The notes beneath the pieces are model-generated. The model was not told the DNA's origin. It saw nothing but the letters and a program-made list of their open reading frames with translations, and made no database searches. 5,010 nucleotides of DNA from Bacteroidia bacterium (lineage in GTDB: Bacteria > Bacteroidota > Bacteroidia > Cytophagales > Cyclobacteriaceae), in NCBI GenBank assembly GCA_016650355.1, contig JAENVX010000159.1, positions 1 through 5,010 on the forward strand, in the 5' to 3' direction. Position numbers and translations under genes: made by a program. Positions within the stretch are counted from its first letter, which is position 1; every line of letters starts with the position of its first letter. Below are positions 1 to 5,010 of the stretch, piece after piece.

Positions 1-1
1 A

Positions 2-85
2 GAACTTTCTGCCGATAACACTCAAACACTCAAACAAAAAACATTTGATGTGATGAAGAAGATGATCGAGGATCAGAAAAAATAA
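2..85 (+). CDS. C-terminal end of an unrecognised protein (partial, 5' end outside window)
   Basis: An open frame enters from the left edge and ends at TAA 83-85, giving 27 residues that start ELSADNTQ and end MIEDQKK. The stretch is hydrophilic and Lys-rich, with a probably helical tail. It lies just upstream of crcB on the same strand, so it is probably the end of a real gene, but no domain is visible and no function can be assigned. No hairpin followed by a T-run is seen between it and crcB, so the two could be co-transcribed. Confidence 0.5.
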   Translation, partial: ELSADNTQTLKQKTFDVMKKMIEDQKK

Positions 86-143
86 CTTTAGTATCTTCGA
101 ATAATGCATTAACCCAAAATATTTGCTAAGCAATTCGCTTCTT

Positions 144-521
144 ATGATTAAATCTTTCTTTTTTATTTTTATAGGTGGGGGACTCGGTAGTGTGCTACGA
201 TTTAGCTTAGGCAAATGGATCAGCTCGCTGCATACTTATTATTTTCCGTTCGGAACATTGATTGTAAACATTCTCGCTTGTTTTATACTTGGATTGGTTA
301 TCGGCTTGGCCGACCACAAACAACTATTCTCTCCTGACACGCGATTATTCTGGACCGTTGGATTTTGTGGAGGGTTCAGTACTTTCTCAACCTTTAGCAA
401 TGAAACGTTAGACTTGTTACAAGGAGGGTTTACACTAAACACTTTTTTTTACGTTACCCTCAGTCTATTGCTGTGCCTCGCTGCTACATTTGGTGGATTG
501 TATGCTGGAGAGCACATTTAG
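144..521 (+). CDS. crcB: CrcB/Fluc family fluoride channel
   Basis: This 125-residue inner-membrane protein has the length and four-helix layout of the CrcB/Fluc family, whose members export toxic fluoride as antiparallel dual-topology dimers. Seen here: GGGLGSVLRF (11-20) in helix 1; PFGTLIVN (35-42) in helix 2, with the conserved pore Asn at 42; and GFCGGFSTFSTFSNE (73-87) in the broken third helix. That helix carries the two pore Phe positions (F81, F84) and the Gly/Ser segment that binds the central sodium through its backbone in the family. A fourth hydrophobic helix lies at about 98-120. There is one copy, so a homodimer is expected. I chose ATG 144 because it places helix 1 at the N-terminus as in homologues; an in-frame TTG at 123 would add seven residues. 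No Shine-Dalgarno sequence or fluoride riboswitch is recognisable in the 58 bases upstream. The stop lies 3 bases from the convergent rsmG stop. Confidence 0.95.
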   Translation: MIKSFFFIFIGGGLGSVLRFSLGKWISSLHTYYFPFGTLIVNILACFILGLVIGLADHKQLFSPDTRLFWTVGFCGGFSTFSTFSNETLDLLQGGFTLNTFFYVTLSLLLCLAATFGGLYAGEHI

Positions 522-524
522 TAG

Positions 525-1154
525 TTATAGCGGCATAAACACTACCTGCTTGGTTTCAAAAAACTCCTCCTTAAAATAATCGGAAAGAACGTAAAGACTG
601 TATGGTTTTTTCAATACATCCAACTCCTCCTCCAGGTCACCGCCCTTTAGATATAGTATTCCATTGTCCAATGTGTGACGTGACTCCTCTTTGGTTTTCG
701 AATGTACCCAACCATAAAACTCTTTCATGCGGGTAACCGCCCGACTGATTATAAAGTCATATTTGGTCTTCAACTCTTCGGCACGCTTTTGTTCAGCTAC
801 AACATTTTGCAACCCAAGGGCTGAAGCAATTTCTTTCACTACCGTAATTTTTTTTCCTATCGAATCTACAAGATGAAATTTCGTTTCTGGAAAAAGGATG
901 GCTAGCGGTATGCCTGGAAAACCTCCACCAGTGCCTACATCTAACACAGAAGCACCCTCGTTAAATGAAATTACTTTAGCAATGCCCAATGAGTGAAGCA
1001 CATGATTTATGTAAATGTTATCAATGTCCTTTCGGGAAACGACATTAATCTTATCATTCCACTCTTTGTATAAGGGACCAAGTTGTGTTATCTGTTTCAA
1101 CTGTTGTTCCGAAAGAGAGGGGAAATAATGGAATATGCGGGCTGCGTCTTGCAA
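525..1154 (-). CDS. rsmG: 16S rRNA (guanine-N7) methyltransferase RsmG (GidB)
   Basis: RsmG uses S-adenosylmethionine to methylate N7 of G527 (E. coli numbering) in the 530 loop of 16S rRNA, acting on the small subunit in the cytoplasm. The 209 residues match the family's usual length. Seen here: the N-terminal helical region with WNDKINVVSRKDI (32-44) and HVLHSLG (51-57); the SAM-binding loop VLDVGTGGGFPGIPLAI (70-86); DSIGKK (97-102) after the second strand; SRAV (137-140); and LKGG (169-172), all typical of RsmG. The start is TTG at 1152-1154. The frame stays open upstream to a TGA at 1188-1190 but contains no ATG, and TTG places the FP of the FPxL motif at residues 11-12, about where homologues have it. 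It is divergent from the serine hydrolase gene with 89 bases between them and converges on crcB. An eight-A run in the coding strand lies within the DSIGKK region. Confidence 0.96.
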   Translation of the reverse strand: MQDAARIFHYFPSLSEQQLKQITQLGPLYKEWNDKINVVSRKDIDNIYINHVLHSLGIAKVISFNEGASVLDVGTGGGFPGIPLAILFPETKFHLVDSIGKKITVVKEIASALGLQNVVAEQKRAEELKTKYDFIISRAVTRMKEFYGWVHSKTKEESRHTLDNGILYLKGGDLEEELDVLKKPYSLYVLSDYFKEEFFETKQVVFMPL

Positions 1155-1234
1155 AATTTTATAAATTAGGGTTAATTCATTTTCGATTCAAACGCTATGC
1201 ACTTCTGTAAAGAATTGAAAATTGGATGTAAAAC

Positions 1235-1242
1235 CAAAATTA
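1235..1242 (-). promoter_or_regulatory. Possible -7 promoter element for rsmG
   Basis: Read on the minus strand, these bases are TAATTTTG, an exact match to the Bacteroidota -7 consensus TAnnTTTG, placed about 80 bases upstream of the rsmG start codon. The nearest upstream TTG (1259-1257 on the minus strand) is only 14 bases away rather than the usual 19 or so, so the -33 half is not convincing. The element ends just before the start codon of the divergent hydrolase gene. AT-rich matches of this kind can occur by chance. Confidence 0.25.
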
Positions 1243-1243
1243 G

Positions 1244-2359
1244 ATGAAAGCCTTCACAAAACTACCTCTCGCATTACTTTTCCTTTTCATTCTTGTTGGC
1301 TGTAGCCCTAAACAGGATACACGTGTTGAAATGACATTTGAGGAAAGAATAGATTCTTTATTCTCCACAGTTCCTGACTTTAGCGGTGTTGTTTTAGTGG
1401 CAGAAAAGGGTAGGCCTATCTATGACAAATTCTTTGGCTACCTTAATTTTGAATCGACAGGTACGTTAAATGCGCAAAGTGTATTCGAACTGGCATCGTT
1501 ATCCAAGCAGTTCACTGCTATGGTGATTATGATGTTAAAAGAAGAAGGCAAACTAACCTATGACGACTACATCGAAAAATATTTACTGGGACTACCCTAT
1601 AAGAATATCACAATACGACATCTCCTCACCCATACTTCTGGGCTCCCCGACTATCAAAAAATTATGGACGAAAATTGGGACAAAACCAAAGTAGCCGGCA
1701 ACGAAGATATTTTGAAGTACCTGAAAAAGTATCACCCTGAAAAGCAATTTGAACCCGGAGAAAAATATGAATATAGCAACACCGGTTATGTTCTGCTGGC
1801 CAGTATTGCCGAAAAAACTTCTGAAAAAGATTTCGTTGAGTTTTGCAGAGAAAGGATCTTCGATCCACTTTCCATGTTTGATACTGATATCAGAAGCCAG
1901 AAAGAAAAAGAGCTCATTGAAAATTTTGCTTTAGGCCATATCTACGTTATGGAAAAACAACGTTATGTACGTGCCGATTCGTTTCCTGCCAGTAACTATA
2001 CAATTTGGCTTGGTAATCGAAAGGGCCCTGGACGGATAAGTTCTACCGCATCCGATCTATTGAAATGGGATCAAGCACTATACTCAGAAAGACTAGTAAA
2101 AAAAGCAACACTGAAAGAAGCCTTCACGCCCATGAAGCTGAACAATGATTCATTATCCAACTATGGGTTTGGCTGGAAAATTGAAACCTCTGAACTCGGG
2201 AAAGTAGTGCGCCACAGTGGAGATAATCCCGGTTACAAAACTCACATCATCCGCTTTGTTGAAGCAGACAAAACCGTGATCCTTCTTTGTAATAATGCGC
2301 ACGAAAAATATGGCGAGATATTGAAAAACATTGAAGAGTTGATAGTAAAACCTTACTGA
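1244..2359 (+). CDS. Serine beta-lactamase-like hydrolase lipoprotein (class C/S12 fold)
   Basis: This 371-residue lipoprotein belongs to the beta-lactamase/penicillin-binding-protein-like family (Pfam Beta-lactamase, MEROPS S12). A Lys-containing N-terminus and hydrophobic core end in the lipobox LVGC (17-20), so Cys20 is the expected lipidated residue and the protein should sit in the envelope. The three catalytic motifs are present: SxxK as SLSK (Ser85 nucleophile, Lys88); YxN as YSN (177-179); and HSG (324-326) at the KTG position. Family-typical HLLTHTSGLPDY (126-137) and GRISSTASDLLKW (263-275) support the call. The start is fixed by an in-frame TAG directly before the ATG. Members include class C beta-lactamases, D-aminopeptidases, carboxypeptidases and esterases, and the substrate cannot be read from the sequence. 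HSG rather than KTG is frequent in the esterase or peptidase-like members, so antibiotic hydrolysis should not be assumed. The gene appears monocistronic; no strong terminator follows. Confidence 0.9.
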   Translation: MKAFTKLPLALLFLFILVGCSPKQDTRVEMTFEERIDSLFSTVPDFSGVVLVAEKGRPIYDKFFGYLNFESTGTLNAQSVFELASLSKQFTAMVIMMLKEEGKLTYDDYIEKYLLGLPYKNITIRHLLTHTSGLPDYQKIMDENWDKTKVAGNEDILKYLKKYHPEKQFEPGEKYEYSNTGYVLLASIAEKTSEKDFVEFCRERIFDPLSMFDTDIRSQKEKELIENFALGHIYVMEKQRYVRADSFPASNYTIWLGNRKGPGRISSTASDLLKWDQALYSERLVKKATLKEAFTPMKLNNDSLSNYGFGWKIETSELGKVVRHSGDNPGYKTHIIRFVEADKTVILLCNNAHEKYGEILKNIEELIVKPY

Positions 2360-2447
2360 GCATACTTATCCGGTGTTCCACCCTGGCTAGCGCTTACCTG
2401 GCCTACCAACTTTTGGTTATATGCTATCCTTCATTTTAAAGGCAGAA

Positions 2448-2467
2448 TTTGACATTTTTAAGTCAAA
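2448..2467. repeat. Short AT-rich inverted repeat upstream of the surface-protein unit
   Basis: TTTGAC (2448-2453) and GTCAAA (2462-2467) form a perfect 6-base inverted repeat around an 8-base AT-rich centre. It lies between the hydrolase stop and the candidate promoter at 2481-2510. It could be an operator or a weak hairpin, or simple chance. It has no G+C-rich stem and no following T-run, so I do not call it a terminator. Confidence 0.3.
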
Positions 2468-2480
2468 ACTTACACCTTAA

Positions 2481-2510
2481 TTGAATATTTAAGTATTATT
2501 CGTAAGTTTC
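2481..2510 (+). promoter_or_regulatory. Candidate Bacteroidota promoter for the two-gene surface-protein unit
   Basis: TTG (2481-2483), 19 bases, then TAAGTTTC (2503-2510) fits the Bacteroidota pattern of a -33 TTG and a -7 TAnnTTTG, with one mismatch in the last base. The spacing is right. The element lies in the 167-base gap before the ATG at 2527, which would give a short leader of roughly 10 bases. No Shine-Dalgarno sequence is visible, as is common in this phylum. The match is by eye only. Confidence 0.4.
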
Positions 2511-2526
2511 TATTTCTGACCTACTT

Positions 2527-2991
2527 ATGAGACCTCTTTTGTTCAATTTATTGGCGATCCTTTCGCCTCTTTTTTGCTTAGGACAAAACGTAACGCAATG
2601 CGTTACAAACCTCGCAGGATATGAACTTTCAACCGCTGGGTTGGTCACTACAGTCTCCATCGGTGAGCCCGCGATTTTAACTCTTAGTTCCAATTCCAAT
2701 ACTGTTACGCAAGGTTTCTTGCAGCCCGAAATACTTCCATGTTTGAATCTTTCTTTCGGGTACTATCCAAACCCAACCAAGGGTGAAATTACAGTTGATG
2801 CCTTTGGCTGTGACGTAAAAATTCAATCTATTGAAATTCTGGATATGTGGGGAAGACTTATTTCAACACTTCCTCCCTCAAAAGACAATAAAGTTCAGTT
2901 GGGCTTTTTAAGCTCTGGCATGTACCTCCTAAAAATATTTCTTACTAATGGTCAATCTAACGCTTTCAACATTGTAAAAATCAGTCAGTGA
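2527..2991 (+). CDS. Small exported protein with T9SS type A C-terminal sorting domain
   Basis: This complete 154-residue protein should be exported by Sec and then carried across the outer membrane by the type IX secretion system. Residues 1-19 are a signal peptide (hydrophobic LLFNLLAILSPLF, then CLGQ, with cleavage probably before Gln20). Residues 21-70 form a short module with TVSIGEPAIL (42-51) and TQGFLQP (61-67), a pattern that often precedes sorting domains in Bacteroidota proteins. Residues 79-154 are the sorting domain: YPNPTKGEI (80-88), IEILDMWGR (102-110), LSSGMYLLKI (128-137) and a terminal NIVKISQ. Between the signal and the sorting domain there is room for only about 60 residues, so there is no enzyme or other recognisable cargo. 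Its stop codon lies 2 bases before the ATG of the fibre gene, implying one transcript and probable translational coupling. The specific role is unknown; a small surface partner or anchor for the fibre is a guess from context. Confidence 0.85.
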   Translation: MRPLLFNLLAILSPLFCLGQNVTQCVTNLAGYELSTAGLVTTVSIGEPAILTLSSNSNTVTQGFLQPEILPCLNLSFGYYPNPTKGEITVDAFGCDVKIQSIEILDMWGRLISTLPPSKDNKVQLGFLSSGMYLLKIFLTNGQSNAFNIVKISQ

Positions 2992-2993
2992 AA

Positions 2994-5010
2994 ATGAAAC
3001 ACTTTTTTATTTTCAGTCTATTCTTGCTCGTCTGTTTAATCTTTCCGGCAGCTGGTCAATCCCCTCAAGGAATAAATTATCAGGGCGTGGCACGTGATCT
3101 ACAAGGCAAACCATTGGCCTCCCAAAATATTGCTGTGCGAATAAGCATACTAATGGATGGATCAAATGGCGAAACAGAATTTGCTGAGACACACATGGTT
3201 CAGACCAATTCATTTGGACTATTTATGTTGGTGATCGGTAATGGTAATGCCAGCAAAAGTTCATTTGAATTTGTTAGCTGGGCACTTGGGAACAAATGGC
3301 TCCAGATTGAATTAGACCCCGCTGGAGGAAATTCATTTCAAATCTTGGGGAGTCAACAGCTAATGAGTGTACCCTATGCGTTCTACTCAACCTATTCGGG
3401 CAATGGATTGGCAGCAGGACAGGGAATAAAAATTGAAAACAATAAAATTTCAAACACAGGCGATTTAGACAATAGTAGTGCTAATGAATTGATCACCAAT
3501 GTATCTTTCGGAGTAGATAATAAATTGAAGATTACTGATGCGGGAGGCACAAGAGAAGCTGATCTTAGTTCTCTGGTTGGAGCAGCTCAAAATCTCTCAC
3601 AGGTACTTTCGGTAGGCAGTAATGCAGGGGGACAGAAAATAGGCAACCTTGCTTTACCTACTGCATCAACAGATGCTGCCACAAAGCTATATGTTGATAG
3701 CCATACCGATGCAGATCATGATACCTCAAATGAAATACAGGATCTCGCACTTACTGGTAATACGCTGAAGATTACGAACAACGGAAATGCATCCGCCATT
3801 AATTTAGCGCCATACCTCGACAACACGGACAGGCAAAATCTTACATTAACGGAAACAAACCTTTCAATTGAAAATGGGAATACTGTTAACCTAAGTTCGA
3901 TAATCCCTGTTGATCAAAACTTGTCCCTAGCAGGAACTTCACTTAGCATCAGTAATGGAAACAGCGTTAGTCTTACTCCTTTTCTTGACAATACCGATAG
4001 TCAAACCATAGCGATTCAATCCATAAATACAGATACACGCAATATCAGCATCACAGGAGGAAATAATCTGGACTTTAGTGTAGCAGACAATGATAATAGT
4101 AGCACCAATGAAATTCAAACGCTAACCAAGGTTGGATCACAAATAAGCCTAAGTGATGGTGGAGGATCTATCACACTCAATGACGACAGCAACACAAACG
4201 AAATTCAGGATCTGTCTTTAACGGCAAATACATTAAGTCTATCATCCGGTGTAACACCGGTTAATTTAGCCCCCTATCTGGATAATACGGATGGTCAAAC
4301 TATATCCACACAACTTGTTGATGCAAACACCAGAAGTATATCCATCACAGGAGGTAATACTATGAGCATAGACGTTCGGGATGCTGACGCTAGTGCGGCT
4401 AATGAAATTCAGGACCTGTCGTTGGCCTCAAATATATTAAGCCTATCGAGTGATGCAACTACGGTCAACCTGGCACCATATCTTGATAATACTGACAGTC
4501 AAGCGCTATCCACTCAATCGGTAGACGCCAATACAAGAAGCATTGTAATTTCTGGAGGAAACACTGTCAATGTTGATGTTAGAGATACGGATGCTAGTAT
4601 TACGAATGAAATACAAAACTTAGGAAATTCTGTTAGTGGTACCCAACGCACGATCACTATTTCAGGCGGGACAAGTACGACCATTGATGTAGCCGATAAT
4701 GACAATGATGCAACAAATGAATTACAAAATCTTAGCCAGGTGCTCGCAATTGGAAAAGACGCAGGCGGTTTACAAATTCAAAATCTAGGAACACCGTCTA
4801 CAGGATCTGACGCAACTACAAAAAGTTACGTTGATAATGCGATTGCAACAGCCATAGCAACAAATTATGCTTTTAAAGTTACGTACTCATTTATTAATTC
4901 GGGTAGCACTTTCTCAGATTCACCTATTGCCCTTACCGAAAGTATGGATGATTTCAATGTCATAGGTGGAAATAAATTTACTGCTCTTACTTCCGGAACC
5001 TATCTTTTTA
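2994..5010 (+). CDS. Large repetitive exported fibre-like protein with C1q/TNF-like C-terminal region (partial, 3' end outside window)
   Basis: Codon-by-codon reading from ATG 2994 finds no stop to the window edge, giving 672 visible residues. Residues 1-21 are a signal peptide (FFIFSLFLLVCLIF, then PAAGQ). Residues 22-131 form a beta-rich N-terminal domain common in Bacteroidota surface proteins: INYQGVARD (27-35), AETHMVQTNSFGLF (62-75), WLQIELDPAGG (100-110) and SVPYAFY (125-131). Residues about 140-620 are Asn/Asp/Ser/Thr-rich, without Cys or Trp, and built from short repeated beta motifs (see the repeat entries). From about 626, AFKVTYSF, then DDFN (652-655), GGNKFTAL and SGTYLF, resemble the start of a C1q/TNF-like jelly-roll, a fold that usually trimerises. 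The fibre-plus-trimeric-head layout recalls phage tail fibres, but the signal peptide and the T9SS-tagged neighbour point to a cell-surface or secreted fibre, perhaps an adhesin. Whether it has its own sorting domain lies beyond the window. The frame is certain, the function is inferred. Confidence 0.88.
   Translation, partial: MKHFFIFSLFLLVCLIFPAAGQSPQGINYQGVARDLQGKPLASQNIAVRISILMDGSNGETEFAETHMVQTNSFGLFMLVIGNGNASKSSFEFVSWALGNKWLQIELDPAGGNSFQILGSQQLMSVPYAFYSTYSGNGLAAGQGIKIENNKISNTGDLDNSSANELITNVSFGVDNKLKITDAGGTREADLSSLVGAAQNLSQVLSVGSNAGGQKIGNLALPTASTDAATKLYVDSHTDADHDTSNEIQDLALTGNTLKITNNGNASAINLAPYLDNTDRQNLTLTETNLSIENGNTVNLSSIIPVDQNLSLAGTSLSISNGNSVSLTPFLDNTDSQTIAIQSINTDTRNISITGGNNLDFSVADNDNSSTNEIQTLTKVGSQISLSDGGGSITLNDDSNTNEIQDLSLTANTLSLSSGVTPVNLAPYLDNTDGQTISTQLVDANTRSISITGGNTMSIDVRDADASAANEIQDLSLASNILSLSSDATTVNLAPYLDNTDSQALSTQSVDANTRSIVISGGNTVNVDVRDTDASITNEIQNLGNSVSGTQRTITISGGTSTTIDVADNDNDATNELQNLSQVLAIGKDAGGLQIQNLGTPSTGSDATTKSYVDNAIATAIATNYAFKVTYSFINSGSTFSDSPIALTESMDDFNVIGGNKFTALTSGTYLF
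3591..3698 (+). repeat. Phage-tail-fibre-like 36-residue block, copy 1
   Basis: This block runs from NLSQVLSVG to TKLYVD (residues 200-235 of the fibre protein). It aligns without gaps to the block at 4728-4835, with 21 of 36 residues identical by hand count. The ending, DAATKxYVD, is a pattern familiar from phage tail-fibre proteins. It lies on the N-terminal side of the main repeat array. Confidence 0.75.
4197..4604 (+). repeat. Two tandem 68-residue repeats in the fibre protein
   Basis: Units 4197-4400 and 4401-4604 are each exactly 204 bases and begin with NEIQDLSL. Fifty of 68 residues are identical by hand alignment, including VNLAPYLDNTD (11 residues) and VDANTRSI. Codons differ at many synonymous sites: DNTD is GAT AAT ACG GAT in one and GAT AAT ACT GAC in the other. 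The copies are therefore not a very recent duplication. Diverged partial relatives of the unit occur upstream, for example NLAPYLDNTD at 3801 and SLTPFLDNTD at 3969. Confidence 0.88.
4728..4835 (+). repeat. Phage-tail-fibre-like 36-residue block, copy 2
   Basis: This block runs from NLSQVLAIG to TKSYVD (residues 579-614). It is the same length as copy 1 at 3591-3698 and is followed within about a dozen residues by the C1q/TNF-like region. Its NLGTP...DATTKSYVD pattern is closer to the phage tail-fibre form than copy 1. The two copies bracket the main repeat array. Confidence 0.75.

Larger units (their letters stand above)
3462..4721 (+). repeat. Seven dispersed copies of an acidic DxDx[SD]xxNE[IL] protein motif
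   Basis: Within the fibre gene the nine-residue motif starts at 3462 (DLDNSSANE), 3708 (DADHDTSNE), 4086 (DNDNSSTNE), 4176 (a degenerate copy, LNDDSNTNE), 4380 (DADASAANE), 4584 (DTDASITNE) and 4695 (DNDNDATNE). Each is followed by Ile or Leu, and by Gln in all but the first. Intervals are 82, 126, 30, 68, 68 and 37 residues. The DxDx[SD] part resembles loops that bind calcium, which is an inference only. Confidence 0.8.

Noticed and set aside
92..99. TATCTTCG as a -7 element for crcB
   Set aside because: It has one mismatch to TAnnTTTG and no TTG at a suitable upstream distance.
102..111. Ten-base palindrome TAATGCATTA upstream of crcB
   Set aside because: It is short and AT-rich, readily explained by chance, with no second copy or promoter alignment seen.
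123..143. Upstream TTG start for crcB adding seven residues
   Set aside because: ATG 144 gives the usual Fluc N-terminus directly before helix 1; the extension has no family support.
443..450. Eight-T tract in crcB as a phase-variation site
   Set aside because: It encodes part of ordinary Phe codons in a hydrophobic helix; there is no reason to expect phase variation of a fluoride channel.
2360..2526. Rho-independent terminator after the serine hydrolase gene
   Set aside because: No G+C-rich hairpin followed by a T-run was found; the only clear inverted repeat (2448-2467) is AT-rich and short.
3013..3213. Minus-strand open frames inside coding regions (for example 3013-3213, 4514-4705, 1662-1868, 2496-2699)
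   Set aside because: They oppose well-supported genes, lack recognisable domains, and the repeats on the plus strand explain the open stretches.
3462..4835. CRISPR array or DNA-level tandem repeat
   Set aside because: The repeats are protein-level, diverged in DNA and part of one reading frame; there are no identical short repeats with unique spacers.
2994..5010. Possible frameshift or stop inside the fibre gene
   Set aside because: Reading every codon from 2994 to 5010 found one uninterrupted frame with consistent repeat motifs throughout.
2994..5010. Prophage tail-fibre gene
   Set aside because: The signal peptide, the Bacteroidota N-terminal domain and the T9SS-tagged co-transcribed neighbour favour a host surface protein; no other phage genes are visible.

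Overview
The window looks like chromosomal DNA of a member of the phylum Bacteroidota, probably Cytophagia or a close relative. The main evidence is a type IX secretion (T9SS) type A sorting domain at 2527-2991 and a Bacteroidota-style exported fibre protein after it. Weaker support comes from an upstream element close to the Bacteroidota promoter consensus (TTG, 19 bases, TAnnTTTG), the absence of clear Shine-Dalgarno sequences, and AT-rich non-coding DNA. The class-level placement is an inference.

The left part (1-2359) is ordinary housekeeping and envelope content. It holds the last 27 codons of an unrecognised gene (2-85), a CrcB/Fluc fluoride channel (144-521, +), and the 16S rRNA methyltransferase RsmG (525-1154, -), which converges on crcB with only 3 bases between the stop codons. 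Divergent from rsmG is a lipoprotein of the serine beta-lactamase/S12 family (1244-2359, +) with all three catalytic motifs. These genes share no evident pathway.

The right part (2360-5010) is the accessory and more interesting region. After a 167-base gap with a plausible promoter comes a two-gene unit: a 154-residue protein that is little more than a signal peptide, a short module and a T9SS sorting domain (2527-2991), then 2 bases later a large open frame that runs off the window (2994-5010, 672 codons visible). The second protein has a signal peptide, a conserved Bacteroidota N-terminal beta domain, about 480 residues of low-complexity Asn/Asp/Ser/Thr-rich repeats, and the beginning of what looks like a C1q/TNF-like jelly-roll. 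The repeats include two tandem 68-residue units, four copies of a fixed-length GGN module, seven copies of an acidic motif (DxDx[SD]xxNE[IL]), and a phage-tail-fibre-like 36-residue block on either side of the array. The best reading is a trimeric surface fibre or adhesin made together with a small T9SS-exported partner. That function is inferred from architecture only. No RNA gene, insertion sequence or CRISPR array was seen.
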